Of a stretch of 64,000 nt of DNA, positions 1 through 11,626 are shown piece after piece. The position numbers and the translations under genes were made by a program. The stretch comes from Bondarzewia mesenterica. Its lineage: Eukaryota > Basidiomycota > Agaricomycetes > Russulales > Bondarzewiaceae. The stretch covers positions 57,778 to 121,777 of the forward strand of contig SGPL01000022.1 in assembly GCA_004802705.1 (NCBI GenBank), read 5' to 3'. Positions within the stretch are counted from its first letter, which is position 1; the number at the start of each line of letters is the position of its first letter. The notes beneath the pieces are model-generated. The model did no database searches. It was given only the letters and a program-made list of their open reading frames with translations, and was not told where the DNA came from.

Positions 1-34
1 TCATGAAATTCAATTACGGATGCATGACAGCCAC

Positions 35-1220
35 TTACTCCGATGGCGCAGAGAGCAGCTCGCGCCTCAGAATGCCTACAATAGCGTCCTCTACCTCGCG
101 CCTAAATCGATTGTCCAAGCAGGCAGTTAGAACAATATTTAACGATGAACACGATGGACAACACGGACTACATACCTAGACGGGATCTGCACGTTTTCCG
201 GACTACGCTTCGACCTGCCAATGCCACGACGATGAGAAAGAATGAGGTAAATATCCCAGGTATTGATGCTGATAATACGAAAACTTACGTGACGGAGCCT
301 GGAGCCCCTGGGAGGAGGTCGCCGGGAATTACGATCGACGGCGTCGAAAAGGGTTCCCCCACGATGTCGCCGATCGGGTTACGCTCCTCAATCTCGCGCT
401 TTGATCTATACAAGAAATTCAAGAAAAAAATAAAGAGAAAAAAGCAAGAAGAGGATGACACCATCATCAGCACATGCGACTGCAAGGGGAAAAAGAAAAG
501 ATTGACACGTACGCAGCTTTTATGCTGTGTAAGAGGCTATCAAGGAGAGGGTGCTCTTTGGGACCAGATGAGGGTGCTTGAAACGCAGCAGCGCCAGTAG
601 CAGCCGGACTTGGGGGGACACTGTCTACGATCGGCGCGACAGGCGCAATCGGAGAGCGCTTGAGCCCAATAGGCTCCGTCAACTTGGGGATGACGACTGG
701 CCCAATAGGTCCGCCCGTCGACTTCGGAATGGCTGGCGTAACGGGCCCGCCCGTCAACTTGGGAATAACTGGCCCAATGGGTCCCCCAGGAAACTTGGGA
801 ATGCTTGGCCCAATGGGTCCGCCCGTCAAACCGGGGATGACTGGCCCAATGGGTCCCCCAACGAATCCGCTATTGAAACGTTTGAGCTCGAGTGGTCTCG
901 TGAACTCGGGGATGGGTAGAGCGATGGGACCACCAGCGAATGTTGGGAGGGTGGGAGCGCCCGTGGATACTGTAGTATGAACGACACCACCAAAGCCGGG
1001 AATGACAGGGCCAATGGGTCCTCCAATAAACAAACGGCGGCTGTGCGTCATAGCAAAGACCAAGTGATGAGGGACGCAAAATACTTCTCGTCAATTTTGA
1101 TGTTGTGCGGAATCGAGAAAACTGCAGCACTTACTCAAGGGGTGCAGCCACGGAGAGTGTTGCTTGCCAGACGGCGATCGCGGTGGCGACGAACGCAACA
1201 AGAGAGGAGGAAGTATGCAT
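35..1220 (-). CDS. Secreted proline/glycine-rich repeat protein with dibasic sites
   Basis: I recognise no named family. The start at 1220 gives a clear signal peptide (MHTSSSLVAFVATAIAVWQA, cleavage expected near SVAAP). I read five exons: 1220-1135, 1040-513, 405-289, 214-176 and 101-35. Each junction has a GT donor and AG acceptor and keeps the frame. Exon 2 carries about five copies of a 12-residue unit of the form GGPIGPVIPKLT, plus partial copies. KR or RR pairs follow the signal peptide and recur (DRRLF, LKRFN, LKRSP, SKREI, SKRSP, RREVE), as in precursors cut by the Golgi protease Kex2. The tail is charged (EVEDAIVGILRREL). The stop at 35-37 lies inside a TAAGTG that could also be a splice donor (GA|GTAAGT), so the gene may continue beyond the window edge. 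A role at the cell surface or as a processed peptide source is inference. Confidence 0.62.
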
Positions 1221-2229
1221 TTTGATTGCGTTCAAAGTGGCGAGATGTAAGGTAATACTTCGAAGTCGTGAAGGGACGGTGAAAGACAGACGTTGGTGAA
1301 AAAGAAGCAGAAGGTAGACCAGTACCGTTGGGGAGTATAAACGAAGGAGCAGACCAGGCTGGGGAATTTTGACGCATCGAACCAAGGCTTTATACCTGCT
1401 CGAGCGTCTCTCTCTTCGCGATCGTTAGCTACAATGAATGAGATACCCTGACTGATGCAGCATCGCCCATGCCCCCTATCATTGCGATATCGCCGGTGTG
1501 CGACACACAGCTCGAATCGCTGGTCCCCAAGGAGTAAGCCCCACTTGGGTGAGGTCGGTAGTAGTGATTGATCGTACAGCTATCGCACCCTAGCTGAGTC
1601 CGAGTGACAGTGTGTGTATGTCTCCTGAGACGAGAACGCAAGAAGCAAAATTGAATCAGTGCGGCATTTGATTGATACTCCGACAAATCGAGAACACACA
1701 AGTCGCCAAAAGAATAAACTTGCATTCTCCCGCACGATGTGCCATCTAGAGATATGACATCAGTCAAGAAGTTCCTGTGATTTCAAAATGATGAGCCAAC
1801 GACAAGGCGCATGTTGGGTTGCAGAAAGAGGCATACACAGAGTATGTGCAATGGGAAAATCAGGCAGAGACGAAAGGAAGACCGTGATGGCTCGCTTCCG
1901 TTGCGAGATGGAAAGCCTAGATTTACCTGCAATCATCTCATCAATCGTAACGATGAGCGTATAGCCTCATGAAGGTGTAAGGAAAAAGAGCCTGCCGTTG
2001 GGCCGACCCAATTTGAGTGATGCACAAACAGACTCGGACGGGTTCCCCAAAGCTATGTAAATGAAATCTAGATCGACGTCAACGCAGGGCTGGACCCCGC
2101 ATGCTTATTAAAACTCTCTTCTTCCATGCTGGGACCATAGATCAATAAAGCAGTAGAAAACACTAGAATAGGCAAATGGAAAGCGATACACACACATGAA
2201 CGCAAGTGCTCTGCAACACGTGGTCCCAA
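1221..2229. other. Intergenic region, no supported gene
   Basis: About 1 kb upstream of the secreted repeat protein. Short open frames occur on both strands but have no recognisable domain, no convincing start context and no splice-linked partner. The part just above 1220 should contain the promoter of the repeat-protein gene. I see no repeat or RNA gene here. Confidence 0.4.
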
Positions 2230-4105
2230 ACTCGTCCTCTTATACAGAAAAATTCTGCTTCTGTTTCTTCTCAAGTTCTGTTCCCGATGACACCTTCACG
2301 GAGTTCCCACCTTCGTCCTTCAAGTCCGAATCCGGTATGTTCGGCAAGAGCAACACAAGGATGACCGCGATGCCCCTCCACGGTATGAGAGAGATGAAAC
2401 TACAGCGTGTGCCGTTACGAAAGGCATCCCGTCCCTCACGTACTGCTGGAGCTGCCGCAAGAGGACATTGATGTCACCAACCGACGTGGGACCGGCAATG
2501 CCAGAAGAAAGATGAAGAGACATTGCATCGGAGAAAGAGATAGCACCGGAGCGAATGAGGGATACAACGTAGGACGCAACCTTTGCATTCATAACAGCTG
2601 CACATTGGGCAAGGCCGATAGTCCCACCAAATCATCGGAAACAGATCAGGGATGAACATTCGTCGAAATGGCAAAGACAGTGTCAGAAGCCATCAGGAGA
2701 CATGCGAAGAGGGTCAACGCAGTGGCAAAAGTGACACGGCTGTCGGGCTGCGAAGAGCGCGATGCGTCGAAATCGGGCCAACAGCAGTTCCGATACCGAC
2801 ATCCGCCATGACCATGAATCTGCAGTCGGCAGTCGTCAGTCTAAGATCCAAATAACTAGCTCTGTATTTGTCGAACCTGTCAAATTGACCTTGTTTACGC
2901 TCGTTCATAACCGTCGAGACAGTCGGCCGACCGGAAGATGAAGTCAACGTCCCGAATTGGTATCCTCTCCGGACTTGACCTTGTTTCGTAGGAGAAGGAA
3001 TCAGAGTATGGAAGCACCCACGGTGCAAGGTAAGCTATCAAATGAAAGAAGTCCTTTAATCAAAGGTTCCACGAAAGCATGATGGTAAACCCACTTGATT
3101 GCAAATACCCATCGGAAAGATACAGAAGTAAGTGCTCCGCCAATGAACGGGCCTATGGTGTAGCTGACGGCATAAAGCAGCTAGGGCATGGACACTTGCC
3201 AATTGTTGGTGTTCAGCGATCTGTAATCCGCTGGAATGACCCGTACGACCTGATTTAGTACGAGTCAATATTTGCGAGACGGGAGATAATAGTGAAATTT
3301 GTCGCTCACGGTCAATAATCCCATGCACCAATGCATGCGATGCATGTTCATGTGTTAAGCCACATTCGCTCCTGAATAAATGATCGCACAGGACAAGTAG
3401 AACAAAATCGGCTGACCTCTACCAGCGAGAAAAGTTGGCATGTTATGCGCACCCGTGCTAATAGCACTGCCAACCAGGGAGAATGCTAACGAAATTTGAA
3501 GAGCAGGATCCCGTCCGTAAATAACGGCAACAGACGCAAATAAGGGAAGAAAAACAATTTAGGTGAGAAGATAGGTTGTCCCAATGCAACTTCAGATGAG
3601 ACTCAGCAACTGGACACTGCATCATGGACAACGGAGATACTTTTGCAGATCAAGGCGATTGAAGTATGACTGCAGAAGACCGGGCGATTAAAACCAGTGG
3701 AGTCAATTTCAAAATAGAACCGTACAACGATCTCTGGTTGTGCAGTAGCAACGACTGAAGCTAAGGCTGTCATACTCAGCGCATCCGACACGTATGGGCA
3801 AAAAGACAGGAATGGATAGAGCCGCCATGGGAGCCAGCTTCCACATCAGACCGGTATCGGGCTACTCATGACTGGGTTCCTTGGGCGAAGTCATTTGCAC
3901 CTCAACATCCTGTGAAAAGTCAGCATCATGAACAGGTGCTGTGGCATCTTTCTGGGGGTGAAAGTGCTTGCGTATGAGCTTGGACAAGCACAAAGCCATG
4001 AAAAGCGAAGGGCTGGGGCTGACTCGTAAGAATAGATCCCTGTAAGGTGGCAAGACCCGAGTATAAATATTGGCAGGAATCCGCACCTTGAAGTCAAAAA
4101 CATAA
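2230..4105 (-). pseudogene. Remnant of an MFS drug:H+ antiporter-type transporter
   Basis: Scattered pieces in the right order resemble a 12-14 helix major facilitator transporter. Near 3,860-3,730 is an N-terminal helix region (MAALSIPVF, then DALSMTALASVVATAQPEIV). Near 3,540-3,420 is a loop and helices with YGRDPALQISLAF and GSAISTGAHNMPTFLAG. Near 3,150-3,080 is IGGALTSVSFRWVFAI, which matches the helix-5 region of DHA2-like pumps. Near 2,400-2,270 is a C-terminal helix with a polar tail (ISLIPWRGIAVILVLLLPNI). Between these pieces the frame changes and stops occur (for example TAA at 3561-3559 just before IVFLPLFASVAVI). I could not join them with normal introns. The A5 run at 3800-3804 would restore one junction if one base shorter, so part of the damage may be sequencing error. 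Pseudogene is the best reading; a badly sequenced functional gene is the alternative. Confidence 0.5.
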
Positions 4106-4724
4106 CAAGCCGCAGTGTCAGGATTAGCTGCGGTGATATAACGACATAGGATTCATTTCTGTGAAGCCCATGAATATTGAGATCATTCAGTTAAAGCGTG
4201 ATGCCGCCAGTACGGTGGAATGGGTCCGAGGATGGGGGTGAGACGAGGCGATGCAAGTCCTTCGGATATAATGGAGGAGCGAGCAACTGCATAGTGAGCG
4301 TGCTATCTGAAGTAAACTTTTTATTCGCGGCCGTGTTTTTACAGTGCACGGTTCGGAGAGAACCTGGAGGACACGATTCAAGATCATCTGTAGAGTTCTG
4401 ATTGAAAGTAGCAACGAAGAGCAGTGAAGTCGGCTCATTTTGGTCCTTTCGATCACGATCTGGATGCCAAACGGAGAAATCCCTCCCAAATTCCGATCGT
4501 ATCGAGCAAAACTTCGAAAAGTACCTCCAAGTTTATCGTCCTGACCGACTCGAAGTCTTCCTGAAAGTAGTGCGATTTCTTCACACATCCATAGACTATC
4601 ATCTGTGTGAGGCATTCAACGGAAACCCAATCATTCGTCGTGTAAGTCAAAGCCCTGACTGTTGCTGCCCGACGTTGATCATCATCCTGTGTCTACGACT
4701 GCAGACTATAGCTGCGACTTCACG
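4106..4724. other. Intergenic region upstream of BET5
   Basis: Holds a 142-codon minus-strand open frame (4187-4615) without any recognisable domain, and several short frames. None is convincing as a gene. The last part should carry the promoter and 5' leader of the downstream TRAPP subunit gene. Confidence 0.35.
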
Positions 4725-5502
4725 ATGACCATCTACAGCTTGTACATATATGATCGGTGGGGCTATACCTCGCCCAGCTTCCCACCAACTACTCATCCAA
4801 CCCCTCAAGGCACTGCAACTGCGTCTACTATCATGACTGGCATCGCACCAGACGCCCAAAGGTCGCCAACGAGGGCGGTCTCCTCCCCGGTGTCTCGCAT
4901 GTCCTCTCTCCAGTCCCAACCTCTTCCGAACCAAATTCGGGAAACAGCACACCCTTCACCAGTCCTCGGAACACCCTCATGTCAACGTCCGGGGTGCTCG
5001 TCGCAGCCAACGAGGTCCCTTCGCAATCCACCTCTCCATTACTGCTGACACAAACCAGTGCACCTGCTGCTCCCGCGTCATCCACCGGCCTCCCCTTCGA
5101 CGAGGAAGCCAAACTTGTGTACGGTGTCATCCTCTCACTTCGGAACATGATCAAACGGCTGTCCGGGAGGTAAACTTTTCATCTCTTCTCGACATGCCCG
5201 CCTTTTTCTCAATCCTCTTCAATCCTTTCATCTGCAGGGACGAGCAATTTGTCAACTATCGAACATCCGCATACAAGCTCCACCTGTACGAGACAACATC
5301 CGGTTACAAGTTCGTCATGCTCAGTGACCCGAACACCGAATCTCTTCGTCTCGTCCTTCGATCCATACATACCGGTCCGTTTCTTGAGTATGTTGTTCGC
5401 AATCCGCTGGTACCGATGGACTCCAGGGAGCGAGGGATCGACAACGAGTATTTCCGTGCTAGTGTTGACCGCCTCGTCAGAGGGTTATCAGTATTCCAAT
5501 GA
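4725..5502 (+). CDS. BET5: TRAPP complex core subunit Bet5/TRAPPC1
   Basis: Small longin-fold subunit of the TRAPP tethering complexes. These act as the exchange factor for the Ypt1/Rab1 GTPase and in vesicle capture between ER and Golgi. Exons 4725-4756, 4810-5169 and 5238-5502 join cleanly. The start encodes MTIYSLYIYDRHCNCVYYHD, the conserved first strand of this family. The end (YETTSGYKFVMLSDP, then LRSIHTGPFLEYVVRNPL) is the typical C-terminal half of the fold. Between them lies a Ser/Pro/Thr-rich insert of about 80 residues (roughly residues 30-115), as seen in fungal Bet5 proteins, which are longer than the about 145-residue animal form. The gene is convergent with the SNF2 gene, whose stop lies about 150 bp downstream. 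The introns are 53 and 68 nt. Confidence 0.93.
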
Positions 5503-5653
5503 CCTCTCTTTTTTACTTGATCTCATGTGCAATACACTTGCAATTCCCCGTATCGATACATTTATATACTCAGTATTACGAGTCCAATAAGATTACATGT
5601 CCTCAAGACCAAAACAAAGCGCGTGCAGACAGACAACCGCATCTTAAAACTCT

Positions 5654-8600
5654 TCACTCTAGATCAGCTTCGACCCCGTTCTCCTTCGCGCTGTCAACAG
5701 CATCCCCCGTCTTCGCCAACTGTTTCCGCAGAGTGTTCATCAACGACGTCTTCATCTCCTTCTCCACCTTCTCCCCACTGCTTTCCCCATCTCCGGCGAC
5801 GGCATCGTCTAATGCCAACTTGGTCTGGCCAAGTCGGAGCATGTCTTCTTCTATCGTCCCACGAGTGATGAGCTTGACAATGTCGACATTACGTTTCTGC
5901 CCAATCCGATACGCGCGGTCTTGCGCTTGTTTGTCGTTATGTGGATTGAAGTCCTGGTCAAAACTGTTTGGGCGGGAGTGAGCGTCGACACTGAGTATGG
6001 CCCACGTCAAAACTTACAGAACCACGACACTGGCAGCGGTCAAGTTGATGCCCATGCCACCAGCCTTGGTGGATAGCAAGAAAACGGGGATTTCGTCATT
6101 CTCGTTGAATTCGTCCACGAGTGACTGCCGAACGTCTACAGGTGTAGCTCCTGTCAACAGGAGATACTTGGTATTCCTGTGCTTCAACACAACTTGGAGG
6201 ATGTCCAATACTTGAGTGAACTAGAACGAGCCAGCAATCAATCAGACGATCCGGAGATTGAAGATTGACAAGGATGGTTGAATACCTGAGAGAAGATCAG
6301 CATCCGTCTGTTCTCCGCCTGATACTGGTCCATGAGTTTGAGCAACATTTGAATCTTGCCAGCTTGCAAGTAGCATTCCTCTTCTTGCAGATATTTCTGA
6401 GTGGACTACCGCGAGATTGAGGCCCCAATGGTAACCGAATGGGAGAAGAGAGAACTCACCCTGTACAACGCGAGATAGGCCTGCAACTCGGCATCCGTCA
6501 TCTCCCCCATGTCTTCCCTCACGTACTCCGCTTTCGCACCCCTCTTCTTAAAGTCTGGCTCCTTCATCAACAACTTGGTGACCGCATCCAAGACCTTGTC
6601 CGTGAACCTCGTCCTAAACAGCATTGGATGTAAAGCTGCCTTTCGAAGATCCATAAGGACATTTGCGCTGTTCTCCACGTAGTACTTGTCCTTGGCGCGC
6701 GCGTTGGCCTTAGCCTTCGTCTTTTTTGCTGGCTGACCTCGACCGTTCGTCGCTGGAGGGGTTTCAGTTCCAGGCGTAGGCGTCTCCAGGTCGAAGACAG
6801 TTTTTCGTGAACGTTGGAGCGTATCGCTGTAGATCGACTGTTGCAAAGCAGTCATCTCGCACCACTCAATACGTTCGAACTTCTTCGGCAAATCTTTCAA
6901 TACCTGCGGAACGTCAGTCATCTTCGCAAAGAACGTTTATGGGATGGGTTGTACGAACCTGATCCTTCCGCCGACGCATGACAAAAGGCGTCATCATTTT
7001 CTTGGCACGAGAAACGCGTTCCTGAGAAAGCAGCGTGACATTCGAATCCCCTTTCGTTTTGAACACCGCGCGCAGCGAATCCAATGAATCCTCAAGGAGA
7101 TCAGGGAGGATGAAGTTCATCAACGACTGTGCAGAGTATCAGGCGCCATTCGTCCAGTACGAGAGCTGAGTTGACATACCACTAATTCTTGCAAGTTGTT
7201 TTGGAGAGGGGTGCCCGTCAGCAGCAACCTCCATCTTGACTTGTTCCTCATGAGAGCTCGATATCGTTGGGATTCAAAATTCTTGAGTATGTGGCCTTCA
7301 TCGAAGACGCAGGTCTGTCGCAATGGAGATCAGCAGCAGACGCATCAGGGAGAGAACATGCTACACACATCCCAATCCATCCGTTTGAAAAATTTGCGGT
7401 CTCTTTCATCTCCGGTGGCAAGATTGTAGGTAGTAATGAGCACTTCCCAGCCATCATCGACAAGCTGCCGTTGGGTATCACTGAGGGTTTGTCGCAGCAT
7501 CGGCCTCTCCTCCTTCCCACCGTAATATGTCTGGACAGATATTGATGGTGCAAAGCGCTTGAATTCTCGAACCCAATTCTCCAAGGTCGACGATCTGTGT
7601 GAACATCAACATTAACCGATGAATGGGTCAGACTTCTCAACACGTACGGAACAACTATGAGATGGGGGCCCTTGACACCGCGCTCCTTCAGATGGGCGAA
7701 AAAACTGATAACTTGAACAGTTTTTCCCAGACCTAAACGAAGACCATGAGTTCCTGTGATCAACGTTGAACACGAAATCGGAGTCGCGCACCCATTTCAT
7801 CAGCCAAGATGCAACTGTACCCGTTTTTATACAGTAAGCGGAGCCAGTTCACCCCCAGGAGCTGGTACTCCTTCAGCTTCACGTCGTCTGAGAGCAAGCG
7901 AGGCTGCTCCGTCAAAAAGTCTTTAGACTTGCGATGATTCAGATTGGCCAAGGCCGTCAGGCTCAGGGAGCCGTCATCATAAGAGCCGTCCGGAAGCGCA
8001 ACAGGCGAATCCCGCGACGGTTTTAGATTAGGGATATTGCCCTCTTTCTCCTTCCCCTTCCCCGAACTCGACGTCCATGCCGCTATCGCGCTCCTCAACT
8101 TCGCACCGATGGCTTCGCACTCTTCGAGGACGTTATCCACAATTCCATAACCACGGAATATGCGAACACAATCCTCGAAAACGCGCAGGGCTGTCCCCGA
8201 AGTTCCGCCCTTCTTCTTTCCCTGGCCAGCTTTCGATTTGAAATCCTCGACAGAAGTGAAAGGACGCAGAGCAATGATCGACTCGGCCAGGTCGACAGTA
8301 CAACCTACACACAAAAAGGGCATATAAGTCATACTCGAGTGAAGTGTGCCAGAACAAACATACCGCTCAACTCTTGAAGTCCTTCGGGTCCAGTACTGTT
8401 AAAATAGTTCAGGACACGACGTTCGTCTGGTGAGTCCTCCGGAGCGCGTCGCTTGGGTTGACTCCCCTCGGCGCTCGAGGGCTCCGCCTCGGACTCTTCC
8501 TCAGACTCCACAACCTTTCTCTTCAAACGCTTGGTTCGAGGACCAATATCAGGTGACGGTGGACTGAGTGGAGACAACGGTGACATCGACGTCCGCTTCA

Positions 8601-9758
8601 GAGGGGGAGGCGTAGCCTTCCGAGGCGACACTTTCGTAGTATCCAGCGCGGTCCGACCAGCATAAATCAACGACTTCCTCCCTTTCTCCTTCGCAGCAGC
8701 ACGCCGCGCCTTCGTCGCATCGTCGAGTTCCTTGACACGGCCCGACGCGGGCGACGTGGCGACCGCAACGCCCACGGGAGGCGCACTGGGTGGTTTGAAA
8801 TGGGGGTCGCGCAACAGCGCCGTCGCCGCCTTCTCATCGCCACCCGCCTGCTTCCACGCGGCGCGCACCTTCGCCTCCTCGAACTCAGGGAACGTCATGC
8901 GGAACATGCGGAACTGCGGCGCATCAGTCTCCGACACGATAGAATTCCCAGACGCGTGGCGAGCATGCGTGTCCGACTCCCGCGTCCCGCGCGCGATGCG
9001 CGACGCCGACGCCTGGCGCTCCTGCGACTCCAACAACGATTCGTCCGACGAGAACGACTGACCCCCTAAACGGCCATCGGATGCGCCATCGGCCGCGTTG
9101 TTCCGCCTCTGACCTAGCGGTTGGATGTCCGGAGACGAAGGGATAGTGAGCAGGTCCATCGGCCCACTCGATGGAGAACCATGGTTGACGCGCTTGCGCG
9201 GTGGTTCGGACTCATCAGCGCCGTCTACCTCCCCACGCCCTCGAACGATGCCGATGGTCGAACGCGAAAAAGACGCGTGATGGGGACCGTCACCGGTGAT
9301 GAAGCCACTCGGAGCGGAGAGCGGGTCGGCGTGTGCCTGCCTAACGGCTGACCCCCATGGAGTGGAATGAANAAGACCTGGGATAGATGCCACGTCATTT
9401 GNGGTATCAAGACGTGATTCATGGTAACGTCTGGGGGTTGAATTAGATGCGGCAGGTGGACTTGAGCTGGGTACGAGGATGGTTGGGTTGGACGAAGGTG
9501 GGGAGGTGAANTAGCGTGATGACAAAGTTGCGTCGCGCGATTGAAGGGGCGGTGCTCTAGTTGCATGCTGAGAATTGTCTGATAGTGAGGGCGAAGGTGT
9601 TATNGAGCTTTGATTGCTNGCTGCTGCTCTTTGGATTTTCTTGAACCTGAGTTGTTCTAGGGCGGCTTTCTACAAACGATTTAAAGCCAAGTCAGCCATT
9701 GAGGGCCACTGGNTTGAGAAAGGTCAACCTTGCCCGCCTGGGTATGTCCAAGAGACAT
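5654..9758 (-). CDS. FUN30: SNF2-family chromatin remodeller, Fun30/SMARCAD1 type
   Basis: ATP-dependent nucleosome remodeller; the family acts in heterochromatin silencing and DNA-end resection. The N-terminal part (exon 9669-8364) is long, disordered and Ser/Pro-rich. It contains a CUE-like ubiquitin-binding stretch ([20 protein letters not shown]). A conserved Fun30 linker follows ([20 protein letters not shown]). The helicase core is spread over many small exons: Walker A DEMGLGKTVQ (split by the intron at about 7791-7733), a DEGH motif II ([10 protein letters not shown]), [15 protein letters not shown], then motifs V/VI ([14 protein letters not shown] and [13 protein letters not shown]). 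The stop is at 5654-5656. I place the start at 9758 ([10 protein letters not shown]), a 30-nt exon joined across a 59-nt intron; this is tentative because N bases lie in and around the first exons. Symbol given by family resemblance. Confidence 0.88.
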
Positions 9759-11626
9759 CTTGGATGAAGATAAANGTGAAACGAGGGAAGTTGCAAAAGA
9801 CTATAAACTTGTGCAACTGAGTGAACTACGATGANGCGGATGAAACGATCGTCAAAAAGACTTCTGGCAGTAAGTTGTCGGAGAGTCAAACAGTGTGGCT
9901 GGACAATAGCATATATTCTCAATGCTTCGATATAATTACACGAAGAAACAGTAGACAGGGTGATAGAGAGCNCGACGANAAGTAACAGNGAAGACGCGTA
10001 ACCTTATACCGACACGACTAGCTCGGAGGNCCGAGAAGGAACCTTTCTGCAGCATACGACCGCCGAACCTCGTTGAAAGGATAGCAGGGCAACAAGGACC
10101 GGCANCAAGGTCTGTGTCCCAGTTACAGTCAGAATGATACACACAGTAAGGAAGAGTTATATCGACGCACGTTGCCAAAGCATTGCANATTCTTGCAAAC
10201 AGTGAGGCTGCGAGCTCCATCCAAGGTCTGCCGAATCTGTCTTCCACTATCTTTCGCCTGCCTCAATAAAGTATGAAGCCGTCTAGTGAAGGGGTAAGAC
10301 ACAAAACCGACGCATAATACATGTAATGGCCATCGGCGATGTTCTGTCTCCGAGAGGAGAACATTATCCATAGAACGCATGGGGTGAGACGCGCTGCATA
10401 CGATAACNGATGACGAAGAGACTCCTATGAGATANCATGGATGGCCACCTAATGGTTCGNTGCNGAAACAAGNGNCCGACTGAAATNAGATGAGACAAGG
10501 GAATAGGCACNCACGANGACATGAAAAGTACAGCANGTCTAGAAAGAAGTANCAATCAAGCTCAGGACANATNGCATGGAAATGAGANAGACGTACTTAC
10601 CNTAAACCNCANAAGTCGAATAGCNGATGCTTTCATGTTCTNTTACTGCCACAATTAGATGGTNGATTATCGTGCAATCTNNCCTTCAATATGAGGATNC
10701 GGCGCNAACTCTAACNCTTCCNGATGCAANAGAGANNGGAGGTGGAAGACAAGTGGGNTTGGCAATCAGCGCACGGGTNATGANAGGAGGGAGGCCNCGC
10801 TCAANCGTATCAAAAAGTGATAGTTNNCAAATGAGAATCACATTTCAAGACGCTGGGACAGGCGTATTTCAGGATAACCCNGGAATAAATAATAATAAAA
10901 TATACCNGAAATCACAGGCAAGAGAGAGAATCAGGTGGAAAAAAACAGGATGTCACGCCGAGATTTGGCTGACCGTCTAGCGTTGTGCGTCAAGAGAGAA
11001 AGAACCAAGCAGAAGCNTCATCGCTTGCCAGATAATCACAGCGACAAAGAAAAGCAAAGAAACCAAGAAAAAAAAATGTCGGAAGATATCGGGCGATTCG
11101 ATAAGGAGCGCCTCTTCACCAGTAAAGAATGGACACTCTCGCTCCCGCTCACCATATGAAACCAAGGCATTGTGAGACAAACCCGAAAAAAAAAATCAAA
11201 AGCCAGAAACCTGATGAGACGATCGTGNGAACCAAGGCATTGGACCCAGGAAAAAAACAGTTTCCTTGGAACACATCGTCGATTTTATCACCCCGATAAT
11301 CCACNGGAGGAGTGTTCATAGGTCTGCATGCAGACCCGACGACGATGAGTGACAAGAATTATCGCTGACGTCCAACGAGCTGGGAATCACGGACGAGAAC
11401 GANACGACGACGANTTNTTTCAGTTTCAGTTGGAAAAGTGGATGATGGATGGGGCGAGATGNGAGAAGAGAACAACCCACTGTTGCCTGTTGTTTATGGT
11501 TAGCCCCCAGACTAGACCCTGATGCAATACTTTCCCGCGCCCCATCCAAATCGGTCTTCCGCAGTCTTCAGTTGAGCGCAGCCGGGGCGGCCCCCAATCA
11601 CGCAGTCNTCCAAACCACCATCCGCC
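9759..11626. other. Low-quality intergenic region rich in N bases
   Basis: A 1.9 kb spacer between two divergent genes. Single N bases are scattered through it, very densely from about 10,400 to 10,830. Open frames here are interrupted by ambiguous codons and show no domain. The parts next to each gene should be promoters of the SNF2 gene (left) and the carrier-like gene (right). A purine-rich stretch near 10,980-11,100 reads as low-complexity spacer. Confidence 0.45.

Noticed and set aside
578..980. Plus-strand collagen-like open frames
   Set aside because: They mirror the Gly/Pro repeat of the minus-strand gene, which has a signal peptide and a consistent chain of introns.
1429..1767. 112-codon minus-strand frame
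   Set aside because: No domain, no coding-like composition and no splice-linked neighbour.
4187..4615. 142-codon minus-strand frame
   Set aside because: No recognisable family; composition is not protein-like. Treated as chance.
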